Notes under the pieces: generated by a model | Told to the model about the DNA's origin: nothing | The model's database searches: none | The model's input: only the letters and a program-made list of their open reading frames with translations | Assembly: GCA_944382965.1 (NCBI GenBank) | Contig: CALWOA010000001.1 | Span: forward strand, 159,943 to 223,942 | DNA length: 64,000 bases | Direction of reading: 5' to 3' | Source: an uncultured Oscillospiraceae bacterium | GTDB taxonomy: Bacteria > Bacillota > Clostridia > Oscillospirales > Oscillospiraceae | Translations under genes and position numbers: made by a program | Part shown: piece after piece, positions 24,261 through 33,038 of the stretch | How positions within the stretch are numbered: the first letter of the stretch is position 1 | Layout: each line of letters opens with the position of its first letter

Positions 24261-25437
24261 AACTTCCTCCTAACCGGCGATATTCGTCAAAAAATTGGGG
24301 ATAAGATTTTTCTACGCACTCTGCCCCTAGAATGGTAACCGGCTGCTTGCAGACCGTGGCGGCGATGGCTGCGGACATGGCAATGCGATGGTCATTGCAG
24401 CTGTCCACAATACCTCCTGTCAATCCGGTACCATAAACAGTGAGGGTGTCCTCTGCAGCCTCGGCCTTTCCGCCCAAGGCGGTGAGCATGGCAATCACGG
24501 ACGCCACCCGGTCGGATTCCTTCAGCCGCAGCCTCCGAATGCCGGTAAACGCGGCACCCTGATTACAAGCGGCAACCACCGCCAGAATGGGAACCAAATC
24601 GGGGGTATCTGCGGCATTTATGACGGTGTTTTCCTTCAACGCTGGAAGCAGCTGCTGAACGGTCCGGTCACCTTGTGCAGAACGGATATTCAGGTTCTGC
24701 ACAGTCACATAATTTCCCAGTGCCTGCGCCGCCAAGAAGAATGCGGCATTGCTCCAGTCACCTTCCACCTGCACACGTCCTGGAGAATGAAAAGGAACGC
24801 CACCTGTAATATGATACTCCTGACTGTAACAGCCGAATAATGCCATTGCTTCCTGGGTCATGGCAATATAAGGCCGGGATTCCACCTTACCTGTCAGGTG
24901 TAGCTGGCTGACGCCGGACATCCGGGTTGCTGCCAGCAGCAGCCCCGTGATAAACTGACTGGAAACGCCGCCGTCGATAACGTAATCTCCGGCACGCAGC
25001 CTGCCCTGACAACGGATGGTCTCGGCAGTAGGCCGGGACAGCCGGCATCCCATCCGCTCCATTTCTTCCCAGAGAGGGGACAGTGGGCGCTGGGGAAGCC
25101 TGCCTTCCAGAACGAAGGTGGCATCTACCCCCAAGGCTCCGGCTACAGGCAGCAGAAACCGCAGGGTTGAGCCGCTGTCATGACAACGCAGCTGTGCCGT
25201 TTTGGGAATCTGTAGGAGAGGAGTGACCTGATAACCGGAAGAAGTACGGATGATTTTTGCGCCCAAGGCATTGAGACAATCCGCAGTGGCATCCATATCC
25301 CGGTTGGTTTGGGAGCAGAGAAGCTCTGTAGGGTTATCGGCAAAGGCGGCGCAGATCAGCAGACGATGGGCCTGGGACTTGGAAGCGATTGCCTTTACGC
25401 TTCCCGATAATCCACTTGGTGTGATGGTGATATCCAT
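24241..25437 (-). CDS. aroA: 3-phosphoshikimate 1-carboxyvinyltransferase (EPSP synthase)
   Basis: A 398-residue enzyme joining PEP to shikimate 3-phosphate. The ATG at 25437 (MDITITPSGLSGSV) lies one base after the aroB stop. Motifs: SKSQAHR near residue 19, HDSGSTLRFLLPVAGAL near 82, GDWSNAAFFLAA near 225, RLRLKESDRV near 320 and DHRIAMSAAIAA near 355. It is somewhat shorter than the usual 425-430 residues. Glyphosate class was not judged. Confidence 0.95.
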   Translation of the reverse strand: MDITITPSGLSGSVKAIASKSQAHRLLICAAFADNPTELLCSQTNRDMDATADCLNALGAKIIRTSSGYQVTPLLQIPKTAQLRCHDSGSTLRFLLPVAGALGVDATFVLEGRLPQRPLSPLWEEMERMGCRLSRPTAETIRCQGRLRAGDYVIDGGVSSQFITGLLLAATRMSGVSQLHLTGKVESRPYIAMTQEAMALFGCYSQEYHITGGVPFHSPGRVQVEGDWSNAAFFLAAQALGNYVTVQNLNIRSAQGDRTVQQLLPALKENTVINAADTPDLVPILAVVAACNQGAAFTGIRRLRLKESDRVASVIAMLTALGGKAEAAEDTLTVYGTGLTGGIVDSCNDHRIAMSAAIAATVCKQPVTILGAECVEKSYPQFFDEYRRLGGSYEQYLR

Positions 25438-25438
25438 A

Positions 25439-26491
25439 TCAAAGACCTGCCTGTATCCAGGATTCCAGCTGCTGCACCGGAGTGGGAACGATGGCACAGT
25501 CGCCGATGGCGTGGGGGAGAATCAGATTGACGCTACCGCCGGAGCGCTTCTTGTCGGACAGAGCATATGTGAACAAGTCCGATGCACTGTACTCGGTGGC
25601 AACGGGAAGGCCGAACTGCTGCAAAAGAGAAACAATTCTCCTGCAGTCCGCTTCCGGGCACATCCCCATGGCAGCGGCGGCTCTGGTGACGATGGCTGTT
25701 CCCATAGCCACGGCTTTTCCGTGGGAAAGGGAGAACTGACTTTTCGCTTCGATACCATGGCCGACGGTGTGCCCCAGATTCAGCTTCATCCGGGCACCGG
25801 TATCAAACTCATCCACTATAACCACATCCCGCTTCAGTTGGACACAGCGGGTAATGATTTGTTCCCGGTCAAAGTCCAATTCTGTCTGTTCCAGGCTGGA
25901 AAACATGGCTGCATCGTAAAGAATGGCATATTTTATGACTTCTGCGCAGCCATCCCGGAATACATCCTCCGGCAGGGAGGATAGTACATCCGTATCGCAC
26001 AGCACCAGACTGGGCTGGTAAAAGGCTCCTGCCAGATTCTTTCCGGCGGGCAGGTCAATAGCGGTCTTTCCGCCAACGGAGGAATCCACCGCAGCCAAAA
26101 GGGTGGTGGGAACCTGAACAAAGGGAATCCCCCGCAGATAAGTGGCAGCGGCAAAACCTGCCAGATCGCCTACCACACCGCCCCCCAATGCCACAATCCA
26201 GTCGGACCGGGTCAGCTGGTTCTGCGCCAGAAAATTTAAAAGCTCCAGAAAAGTTGCACCGTTTTTGCTCTCTTCTCCGGCAGGAAACACAAAGGAAACT
26301 ACGCGAAAACCGGCGTTTTCCAGACTTTTTTTCGCTGCCTCTCCATACAGGGGAAACACCGTACTTTCGCTGACCAGGCAGACGGTTTTTGGCGCAGCCA
26401 GAGAGCGGATGGCACTGCCCAGGCTGGAGAGCAGTCCGCTGCCAATGCGGATTTCATATTGCTTTGAGGCGCTCACTGTGACGGTATTCAT
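25439..26491 (-). CDS. aroB: 3-dehydroquinate synthase
   Basis: A 350-residue NAD- and zinc-dependent enzyme converting DAHP to 3-dehydroquinate. The NAD-binding GGGVVGDLAGFAAATYLRG is near residue 103, the VPTTLLAAVDSSVGGKTAID block near 125, and the metal ligands include the His residues of LNLGHTVGHGIEA near 245. The start overlaps the tyrA stop (ATGA). Confidence 0.96.
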   Translation of the reverse strand: MNTVTVSASKQYEIRIGSGLLSSLGSAIRSLAAPKTVCLVSESTVFPLYGEAAKKSLENAGFRVVSFVFPAGEESKNGATFLELLNFLAQNQLTRSDWIVALGGGVVGDLAGFAAATYLRGIPFVQVPTTLLAAVDSSVGGKTAIDLPAGKNLAGAFYQPSLVLCDTDVLSSLPEDVFRDGCAEVIKYAILYDAAMFSSLEQTELDFDREQIITRCVQLKRDVVIVDEFDTGARMKLNLGHTVGHGIEAKSQFSLSHGKAVAMGTAIVTRAAAAMGMCPEADCRRIVSLLQQFGLPVATEYSASDLFTYALSDKKRSGGSVNLILPHAIGDCAIVPTPVQQLESWIQAGL

Positions 26492-27318
26492 CCGTCCACC
26501 TCCTCTTTCCGTTTCTTCCCTTCTTCCAGCAGGGATATCAAAGCTTCGGAGTTCCCGGAAGCGATGGCCTGCCGGTATTCTTGCAGACTATGGATATAGC
26601 AGTCCAGTTCAAACAACACATTTTCCTTGTTCTCCAGGAACAGTTCCGCCCACATCTGGGGATTCAGCCAGGCGACTCTTGTCAGATCCTTGTAGCTTCC
26701 GGCGGAGAAACCCTTGTGACTTCGGGCGGTGGGGGATTTGATAAAGGCGTTGCTCAGAATATGAGGCATTTGAGAAGTAAAGGCAATCAGTTTGTCGTGT
26801 TCCTGTGCAGTGGTTACAGAGAAAGAACCAAACCGGCAGGGACGCAGGGCTCCCTTCACCCGATCCAGCAGCGCAATGTCATCAAACACAGGGGGAACCA
26901 GCACCATAGGAGCACCCGCAAAGAGATTGGCACGGCTGTACTTAAAGCCGGAGAACTGAGAACCGGCCATAGGATGACCGCCCACAAAGGTAAAACCGTA
27001 TTGCTTTGCCAGGGGAAAACATTTCTGGCAAATTTCCTGTTTGATGCCGCAGCAGTCCAGAACCAAAGCATCCTTGGAAATCAGAGGGGCATTTTCTTCC
27101 AGCCATGCGGCGCAGCCGCCGGGATAGATTGCCAGCAGAATCAGATCGCACTGGAGAACCGTAGCTTCCTCCAACCGTCCATGAACGGCACCGGCCAGTA
27201 TGGCAAAGGAGAGCATACCTTCGTCTTTCTCAGCGGCATAGACGGTGTGCCCTTCCAGGGCATAGGCCCTGGCCAGGGAACCGCCAATCAATCCCAAACC
27301 CAGAATACCAACTGTCAT
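26488..27318 (-). CDS. tyrA: Prephenate dehydrogenase
   Basis: A 276-residue NAD-dependent enzyme making 4-hydroxyphenylpyruvate for tyrosine. The Rossmann start is MTVGILGLGLIGGSLARAY; DCCGIKQEIC and GGHPMAGSQFSGF are the substrate-binding and catalytic blocks. There is no C-terminal ACT domain, so Tyr feedback may act through the leader attenuator or by another route. The start overlaps the aroF stop. Confidence 0.95.
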   Translation of the reverse strand: MTVGILGLGLIGGSLARAYALEGHTVYAAEKDEGMLSFAILAGAVHGRLEEATVLQCDLILLAIYPGGCAAWLEENAPLISKDALVLDCCGIKQEICQKCFPLAKQYGFTFVGGHPMAGSQFSGFKYSRANLFAGAPMVLVPPVFDDIALLDRVKGALRPCRFGSFSVTTAQEHDKLIAFTSQMPHILSNAFIKSPTARSHKGFSAGSYKDLTRVAWLNPQMWAELFLENKENVLFELDCYIHSLQEYRQAIASGNSEALISLLEEGKKRKEEVDG

Positions 27319-28316
27319 ACAATAGCCTCACGAATCTTGACGACCTTCCGATTCAGCTCGTCAAACTGCTGGGGTGTCAGGGACTGGGCACCGTCGCACA
27401 GAGCACAGGAAGGATTGTTGTGTACTTCGATCATAATGGCATCGGCGCCACAGGCAGCTGCAGCGTAGGCCATGGGGGCAACCAGGTTGGCCTTGCCGGT
27501 GGCGTGGCTGGGGTCAACCACCACAGGCAGGTGGGTCAGGTTGTGCAGGACGGTAACAGCGGACAGGTCCAGGGTGTTCCGGGTAGCGGTTTCAAAGGTA
27601 CGGATTCCCCGCTCACAGAGGATGACCTGCTCGTTGCCTTCGCTCATAATATACTCGGCGCTCATCAGTAGCTCCTGCAGCGTATTGGCCAGGCCACGTT
27701 TTAAGAGAATAGGCTTGCGGGTTTTGCCCAGTTCCTTCAGAAGATCGAAGTTCTGCATATTCCGGGCACCCACCTGAATAATATCCACATCCGCAAACAG
27801 ATCCAGGGAAGAGATATTCATAATTTCCGTAACAATGGGCAGTCCGGTAGCTTCCTTGGCTTTCAGCAGCAGCTTGATGCCTTCGCCCTTCATGCCCTGG
27901 AAGGCATAGGGGGAGGTACGGGGCTTGAAAGCGCCGCCCCGGAGAATGTTGGCGCCGGATGCTTTGACCGCCTGGGCAACCTGGATGATCTGCTCCTCAG
28001 ACTCCACGGAGCAGGGACCGGCAATCATGGCAAAATATCCGCCGCCGATGCGCACCCCACCGGCTTCTACAATGGTATCCTGGGGGTGAAATTTCCGGTT
28101 CGCCTGCTTGAACGGCTCGGAAACCCGTTTGACGGTTTCCACCATGTCCAGGCTTTTCAGCAGTTCCATGTCCACCCGGCTGGTGTCGCCGATGAGGCCC
28201 AGGACAGTTACCTCAGCACCCTGAGAAATATGGACATCCAGATTCATGTGTTTCAGCCAATCCACCAGATGCTGGGTCTGTTCCGGGGTGGTGCCGTGTT
28301 TCAGAATTGCGATCAT
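27315..28316 (-). CDS. aroF: 3-deoxy-7-phosphoheptulonate synthase (DAHP synthase)
   Basis: A 333-residue first enzyme of the shikimate pathway, joining PEP and erythrose 4-phosphate. ATG at 28316 follows GGAGATGTTTCT. Residues 1-75 form a ferredoxin-like/ACT-like regulatory domain of the Thermotoga type. The catalytic barrel has AGPCSVESEEQI, GGAFKPRTSPYAFQG, QVGARNMQNFDLLKELG, LKRGLANT, and VVDPSHATGKANLV. It is the first enzyme gene of the operon and is preceded by the Phe/Tyr leader and attenuator. Confidence 0.96.
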   Translation of the reverse strand: MIAILKHGTTPEQTQHLVDWLKHMNLDVHISQGAEVTVLGLIGDTSRVDMELLKSLDMVETVKRVSEPFKQANRKFHPQDTIVEAGGVRIGGGYFAMIAGPCSVESEEQIIQVAQAVKASGANILRGGAFKPRTSPYAFQGMKGEGIKLLLKAKEATGLPIVTEIMNISSLDLFADVDIIQVGARNMQNFDLLKELGKTRKPILLKRGLANTLQELLMSAEYIMSEGNEQVILCERGIRTFETATRNTLDLSAVTVLHNLTHLPVVVDPSHATGKANLVAPMAYAAAACGADAIMIEVHNNPSCALCDGAQSLTPQQFDELNRKVVKIREAIV

Positions 28317-28341
28317 AGAAACATCTCCTAAAAACAAGAAT

Positions 28342-28369
28342 AACGCCGCACGGCAATTCGTGCGGCGTT
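28342..28369 (-). terminator. Transcription attenuator of the aromatic operon
   Basis: A 10-bp perfect GC-rich stem (28360-28369 with 28342-28351 in transcript order) is followed by ATTCTTGTTTTT on the minus strand, between the leader peptide and aroF. Confidence 0.8.
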
Positions 28370-28415
28370 TTAAAGAACGGTTTCAGCTTCTGAAAATCCA
28401 TTGCAGCACAAATCG

Positions 28416-28446
28416 CTATTACTTTTTCTTGGTAAAAAAGTAATAG
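28416..28446 (-). promoter_or_regulatory. Leader hairpin overlapping the Tyr/Phe codons
   Basis: CTATTACTTTTT and AAAAAGTAATAG pair over 12 bp and include the tyrosine and phenylalanine codons and the stop of the leader. A ribosome stalled or released here would change which downstream hairpin forms. Confidence 0.65.
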
Positions 28447-28487
28447 TAACCAAAGAAAAACTGTGCAGCAGCGATGGTAGAAGTCAT
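28419..28487 (-). CDS. Phe/Tyr-rich leader peptide
   Basis: A 22-residue ORF with an AAGGAGAGCATCCTT site. It contains the run FFFGYYYFF: eight of nine consecutive codons specify Phe or Tyr. It is followed by hairpins and an attenuator before aroF. As in pheL-type leaders, scarcity of charged tRNA-Phe or tRNA-Tyr would stall the ribosome and favour readthrough into the operon. The mixed Phe and Tyr run fits an operon making both amino acids. Confidence 0.88.
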   Translation of the reverse strand: MTSTIAAAQFFFGYYYFFTKKK

Positions 28488-28519
28488 AAGGATGCTCTCC
28501 TTGTTCAGTAGCTGCGGAC

Positions 28520-28548
28520 ATTATACCACGGGCGGTGGAATAATGCAA
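28520..28548 (-). promoter_or_regulatory. Promoter of the aromatic amino acid operon
   Basis: On the minus strand, TTGCAT and TATAAT with a 17-base spacer, 33 bases before the leader ATG. Confidence 0.8.
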
Positions 28549-28593
28549 GAGGAAATCGCGAAACCGGAAGAATTTTTAAAAAGACAGAAAAAA

Positions 28594-28632
28594 GACCGGC
28601 TCGCTCCGGCGAAACACGGGAGAGAACCGATC
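28594..28632 (-). terminator. Terminator after the VanZ gene
   Basis: A 9-bp stem with G-U pairs (28624-28632 with 28594-28602 in transcript order) is followed by TTTTTTCTG. It overlaps the VanZ stop codon. Confidence 0.65.
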
Positions 28633-29218
28633 AAATAGGAATTCCCAGCGTCCTTGCCAGGAACGGCTGTAGGAAAAACATCACGCCCAGGGTCAGAAAA
28701 CAGACCAGAAACACCTCCCGCAAACTCCACTTTGGAGTGATACCGGGGAAGAGCCAGAATACAACCCGGGCGGCGCACCAGCCCAGTATGGTTCCAACGG
28801 TGTTCGTAATCAGGTCATTGACATCGGTGGCCCGGAAGGTAAAAATTTGCAGCAGTTCAATCAGCAGGGAAGCGCAGAAGCCGAACAGAACCGTCCAATG
28901 CAGTTTCCGGAACTTCTGGCAAAGGATGGGAAGCAAAAAGCCCAACGGCAGAAAAAGCGCCACATTCAGCAGGCTGGTAGTAGCGTCCGAAAACATATAG
29001 GCAAACGGCATGAGGTTCAGATTCAAATCAAAACGGACATAGGTGACGTTGGGAAGCCCCACCACTGCGTCCACTGCTGCCAGGTAGACAGAAAACACGA
29101 CACACTCTGCCGTCCGCCGTAAGCAGCACGCCTTCCGCCAATTCAGAGCCAAAAAAATGGGAAACAGAATCAGAGCGGCAACACCGGCTTCCAGGCACAT
29201 GGAAGAAATTCTGTGCAT
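28631..29218 (-). CDS. VanZ family membrane protein
   Basis: A 195-residue protein with five or six membrane helices. The family pattern is clear: NLMPFAYMFSD, LLNVALFLPLGFLLPIL, LIELLQIFTFRATDVNDLITNTVGTILGW. VanZ itself gives low-level teicoplanin resistance, but most family members have no known role and there is no van cluster here. It lies 15 bases downstream of the zinc phospholipase-like gene and is probably cotranscribed with it. Confidence 0.9.
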   Translation of the reverse strand: MHRISSMCLEAGVAALILFPIFLALNWRKACCLRRTAECVVFSVYLAAVDAVVGLPNVTYVRFDLNLNLMPFAYMFSDATTSLLNVALFLPLGFLLPILCQKFRKLHWTVLFGFCASLLIELLQIFTFRATDVNDLITNTVGTILGWCAARVVFWLFPGITPKWSLREVFLVCFLTLGVMFFLQPFLARTLGIPI

Positions 29219-29233
29219 TCCAGACCTCCGACC

Positions 29234-29785
29234 TTAGACCGCTGGCCTCGGCAGCAGTAAACCCACAACGCTGCAGCAGGCATTCAGCGCAAACCGGGTA
29301 TCGGTGTGGATGCTGGCTTCCAGCTTCTCATATTCCTTATGGAAGCTGTAAATTGCCTCCATCACGCTGCGGGCAACTCTGGGATTGACCTGAGGGTCGT
29401 CCTGCATGTACTGCAGGAAGTGCTCCTGAAGCTCCACCTCATAAACCCGATGATCCAGCAGATTGGTGGTAAAGGCGTCGTTATGGGCATAGGTAAATGC
29501 GTCAGTGACGTAATGAATCAGCTTGCCCAGAGTATAGTAGTCAAACAGGTTCAAAGAACGCTTGTTTTCCAGACGAGTAGAAATGCGGCGCATAAACCGG
29601 CGGGCATTGCGGTAATTGTGACCACGGAGCCACTGGAAATGCAAAGATCCCTTCAGATATGTAATCGGGTTACGGTCCGGTTCCACACAGCCTACCAGAA
29701 AGGCTTTCACACAACGCTTCGGCGCGTCCTGCATATAACGCTCCGTCAGATACTGCCCCAGGCAGAGGTGGCTTTTTCCACGCAT
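29234..29785 (-). CDS. Zinc-dependent phospholipase C-like protein
   Basis: A 183-residue protein starting MRGKSHLCLGQYLTERY after AAAGGGG. Conserved His and Asp residues typical of the Zn-dependent PLC/S1-P1 nuclease fold are spread along it: H6, the GCVEPDRN block, LHFQWLRGHNYRNA, HYVTDAFTYAHND and VELQEHFLQYM. No signal peptide is seen, so a cytoplasmic or non-classically located protein is likely. Substrate unknown. Confidence 0.82.
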   Translation of the reverse strand: MRGKSHLCLGQYLTERYMQDAPKRCVKAFLVGCVEPDRNPITYLKGSLHFQWLRGHNYRNARRFMRRISTRLENKRSLNLFDYYTLGKLIHYVTDAFTYAHNDAFTTNLLDHRVYEVELQEHFLQYMQDDPQVNPRVARSVMEAIYSFHKEYEKLEASIHTDTRFALNACCSVVGLLLPRPAV

Positions 29786-29816
29786 GAGGGTGCCCCTTTC
29801 ACACAGATTTGAGCCA

Positions 29817-29822
29817 ATTATA
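29817..29822 (-). promoter_or_regulatory. Extended -10 promoter of the PLC-like/VanZ pair
   Basis: On the minus strand, TGCTATAAT lies about 35 bases before the start of the PLC-like gene; no good -35 is visible. Confidence 0.5.
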
Positions 29823-29910
29823 GCACATCGTTTCTGAAAATGTGTGAACAACACAATAAATCAGAGATACAAATAACTTTACACTTGCTTGACCTGCTGT
29901 TTTTGTAGAA

Positions 29911-29944
29911 AATAACGAAGCCGCCTGAATTTCAGGCGGCTTCG
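29911..29944 (-). terminator. Terminator of the kinase-like gene
   Basis: A 13-bp perfect stem (29916-29928 with 29932-29944) is followed on the minus strand by TTATTTTCT. Confidence 0.8.
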
Positions 29945-29949
29945 CAGGC

Positions 29950-32901
29950 TCAATCGGTAATGGTAAAGGGAACTTCTGCCACAGACATACCGTTGAAGTA
30001 CAGATGCAGTACATAATCTCCGGAGTTTTCCGGGATTTTCGGTACGGTCAATTCGCTGTAGTGATAATCGCCAGCGTACCACAGGTCTTTCCAGTAATGT
30101 TTTTCCAGGGTAACCAAATCCGGAACAATATTGCCATAAGCGTCCTCAATCACATACAGCACGTCCAAAGCTGAACCCGGAAGGTAAAAGTCCGTAGTGC
30201 CATGCAGAACCAGGGAAATGCCTTCTCCCGGGGCAAACTGGTCGGTGTAAACATCGCTGTCCAGATCTTCATATCGCCAGTTTGTCTTTTCCGGTGTTTT
30301 CAGCAGCTGCACTTCGATTTTATCAGCGGTAAGCGCATTTTCCGAGAACGGTTCCGCTTCCGCTGTGGTGTAAGAATACACATTGCTGAACACGGAGGTG
30401 CCGTCGGCGGCCTGCACTGTAAAGACATATTTGGCATTTGGTACGATGGGCCCAATCTCGGCAGATGCATCGCTGCACTTGACCGTATCGGAAACGCTGC
30501 CGCCGTCAATGCTGTACGTCAGCAGCCAGCCTCCCTCCGGTTCCGAGCCGGTGTATTCCCAGCTAAGTTTCAGCACCTCCAACTCCGGGTCTTCCTCATT
30601 TGCCATAGTGAACTGGGTGATGTTGATAGGGTTGGCAGTAATGCTGGTTTTGGCTGGCTGGGTCATGCCGGAGGCCGTGACTTCCACGGTATAGCTGAGT
30701 GTGGGATCAATGTCAGTGAAGCTTATCTGGGTTTCTGTAGTCGTCAGCTGATTGTCATAGCCGCTTTCGTTATAGCAGCGTACGGTCCAACTGTCTACCA
30801 CTACGTCACCGGACACATTCCAATGCACAGTCATGTCATTGTTGCCGGTAGAGGTAATGGTCAGATCCTTGGCAAGAATCAAACGGGAAGGCATATACTC
30901 CAGAACGGTCTCGCCGCTAAGGGACAGACTGTCACCGGCATCCAGTGTAAAGGTGTACATCTTTCCAATGGACAAACCGGAAATGGAAACAGAATGTCCG
31001 GAGAAGGTATGTACCTGCTCTTCTTCGCCTTCTGCCATATAACTCAGGGTCCAGGTTTCCGGCTCCTCTCCTTCTACGGTAAAGGTCAGAACCACAGAAC
31101 CATCCTCTTCGCCGGCGGCGGGAGTGAAGCTTAAAATCGTGGTGGTGGTGTCGGTAGTGAAGATATCAGAAGTCTGGCCTACCAGTTCATGGAATCCTTC
31201 GATACTCAACTCGATGGAGTACAGTGTATCCGGGGTCAGACCGGTAAAGGTTGCCTGACCATTGATCACGCCCTGGGTCATGGTGTTGCCCTGGCTATCC
31301 GAACAGGTGACCTGAAGCAGGGCATCGTCCACATCCGAGTCAATGTTGACGGTCAAATCGTGTTTGGTTCCGTCAATATCGATGCTGCGAATGGTTTGCA
31401 GGTAAATATTCTGGTAATACCAGTATCCAGCGAAGCCGAGCCCAGCCAGAATTAAAAGGACAATTGCGGTAGTCAGCAGCTTTTTGGCCAGACGTTTTCC
31501 GCTTTGGTCGGCAAACTTTCGGGTGACTTTCCGGGGCTGGGTATCAGACTCATCCTCCATCAAAGGATCCCGAGGAATGCCGCTGTCATCAATCTCATCG
31601 GAATCTTCCTTTGCAAAAGCGAAGGGGTCCGGCGGATCGGGAATTTCCGGCAGAACCACGCCTTCCGGCGTTTCGTGGGCGATCAGATCATCCGCTTTTT
31701 CCAAGATCCGGGACAGTTCATCCGACATTTCATGGGGCAGTAGGGGATCCGTTTCCTCCAAATCCTCGGAATCCGGATGTTCCTGTGCATCTTCGCCAGC
31801 GTCGGGGGAAGAATCCGTCTTTTCTGGTGGGCTTTCCTCCTCAGATACCTCTTCGGCTGCATCAGACACCTCTTCCGGCGGCGGACTTCCTTCGGATTCT
31901 GGCTGCTCCGGCGGGGAATCTGCGGATTCAGAGTCGGCGGGTACATCCTCCGACAGCTTCTCTTTCTCCTGAGCTTCCTCAAATTCCAAGGGAAGATACG
32001 GAGTGATGGGCACGTCATTGACAGCATTTCTCTGCATGTAGGAAACCAGAGCCTGTCCCATATCCTTGGGGTCAGTCCATCGCTTTTCCGGGTCAGGATG
32101 GATGGCCTTCAAAATGATTTCCGCCAATTCATAATCCGCATTGATTGGTGCGGCAATGGCCTCTTCCGAATCAGCCGGGGGAATGACGGGCAGCTGTCCT
32201 TCATTATACAGCTGGTAGAGAATCATACCCACAGCAAAGGTATCGATGGTTAAACTCAGCGGCACCATGGGATCGGAAAGTTCCGGCGGCGTATAGGCGC
32301 TTCGGTACCGATCAGGTATCGTGGCAAAACTCAGTTCACCAATGGGAATGAAGCCAACGTCACCAATCCGGTACTCCTTTTTTTCGGAGATAAAAATATT
32401 TGTGGGTTTCAAATCCACATACAAATACCCGGCTTGGCGGCACACGGACAAGGCCGAACACAGATCCAGACCCAAATTTATCGCTTCCAGGTGGGTAACC
32501 TGATTGCGTTTGACGTATTTGTCCAGGGAACGTTTATAACTGCCCAGCAGATATACTTCGTATCCCAACCTGCGCCGGGTGATGGGCTCCATCTGCCAGC
32601 CTTCGTAGGGAAGAAAGCCTTCCAGTTTGGAAAGAGTGGTCAGGGTTTTGGCTTCCTCCAGGATAGCCTCGCCGGTTTTGCGGAAATATTCCATCACATC
32701 CGCAGGATCTTTGTAGGCGCCTGCCAGCAGAAGGGCATCCATCTGTGCCTGGGTGGCAGGGATGGAGATAATCTTGACTATGTACTTTTGATCCGTATTC
32801 TCCTTGATGGCGGGACAGCAGATGGTGCCATCATGACCGCTCATGGGACTGCCCATGAGGAAGCCGTCCAGTAATGGAGAAATGGACTTCGGTTCCGACA
32901 A
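29950..32901 (-). CDS. Membrane-bound Ser/Thr protein kinase-like protein with Fn3-like ectodomain
   Basis: A 983-residue protein; a TTG start at 32901 is chosen because GGAGG lies 7 bases before it. Residues about 25-310 are a kinase fold: IVKIISIP (beta-3 Lys), YLYVDLKPTNIFI (catalytic loop, with YVD replacing HRD), GDVGF replacing DFG, and YTPPEL (APE-like). An acidic Pro/Glu/Ser linker follows, then one membrane helix near 475-497 and about 480 extracellular residues forming several fibronectin-III-like beta domains. The altered HRD and DFG suggest a divergent kinase or pseudokinase. PASTA repeats are absent, so it is not a standard PrkC/PknB. Next to it, divergent, is a zinc-ribbon/Big-2 membrane protein. 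Confidence 0.82.
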   Translation of the reverse strand: MSEPKSISPLLDGFLMGSPMSGHDGTICCPAIKENTDQKYIVKIISIPATQAQMDALLLAGAYKDPADVMEYFRKTGEAILEEAKTLTTLSKLEGFLPYEGWQMEPITRRRLGYEVYLLGSYKRSLDKYVKRNQVTHLEAINLGLDLCSALSVCRQAGYLYVDLKPTNIFISEKKEYRIGDVGFIPIGELSFATIPDRYRSAYTPPELSDPMVPLSLTIDTFAVGMILYQLYNEGQLPVIPPADSEEAIAAPINADYELAEIILKAIHPDPEKRWTDPKDMGQALVSYMQRNAVNDVPITPYLPLEFEEAQEKEKLSEDVPADSESADSPPEQPESEGSPPPEEVSDAAEEVSEEESPPEKTDSSPDAGEDAQEHPDSEDLEETDPLLPHEMSDELSRILEKADDLIAHETPEGVVLPEIPDPPDPFAFAKEDSDEIDDSGIPRDPLMEDESDTQPRKVTRKFADQSGKRLAKKLLTTAIVLLILAGLGFAGYWYYQNIYLQTIRSIDIDGTKHDLTVNIDSDVDDALLQVTCSDSQGNTMTQGVINGQATFTGLTPDTLYSIELSIEGFHELVGQTSDIFTTDTTTTILSFTPAAGEEDGSVVLTFTVEGEEPETWTLSYMAEGEEEQVHTFSGHSVSISGLSIGKMYTFTLDAGDSLSLSGETVLEYMPSRLILAKDLTITSTGNNDMTVHWNVSGDVVVDSWTVRCYNESGYDNQLTTTETQISFTDIDPTLSYTVEVTASGMTQPAKTSITANPINITQFTMANEEDPELEVLKLSWEYTGSEPEGGWLLTYSIDGGSVSDTVKCSDASAEIGPIVPNAKYVFTVQAADGTSVFSNVYSYTTAEAEPFSENALTADKIEVQLLKTPEKTNWRYEDLDSDVYTDQFAPGEGISLVLHGTTDFYLPGSALDVLYVIEDAYGNIVPDLVTLEKHYWKDLWYAGDYHYSELTVPKIPENSGDYVLHLYFNGMSVAEVPFTITD

Positions 32902-32966
32902 ACAGATCGCCTCCTTTAACCAAACTATCATAAAATAAAATGACAAAAAAAGCAATACTTTTGTAG

Positions 32967-32995
32967 TTGTATTCTGGGGAATTTTGTGTTATAAT
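32967..32995 (+). promoter_or_regulatory. Promoter of the zinc-ribbon/Big-2 gene
   Basis: TTGTAT and TATAAT with a 17-base spacer, 43 bases before the ATG, in the divergent region shared with the kinase-like gene. Confidence 0.7.
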
Positions 32996-33038
32996 GTCGA
33001 GCAACAATGGTACAGTAGTGTGTACTGGAGGGATCCTG

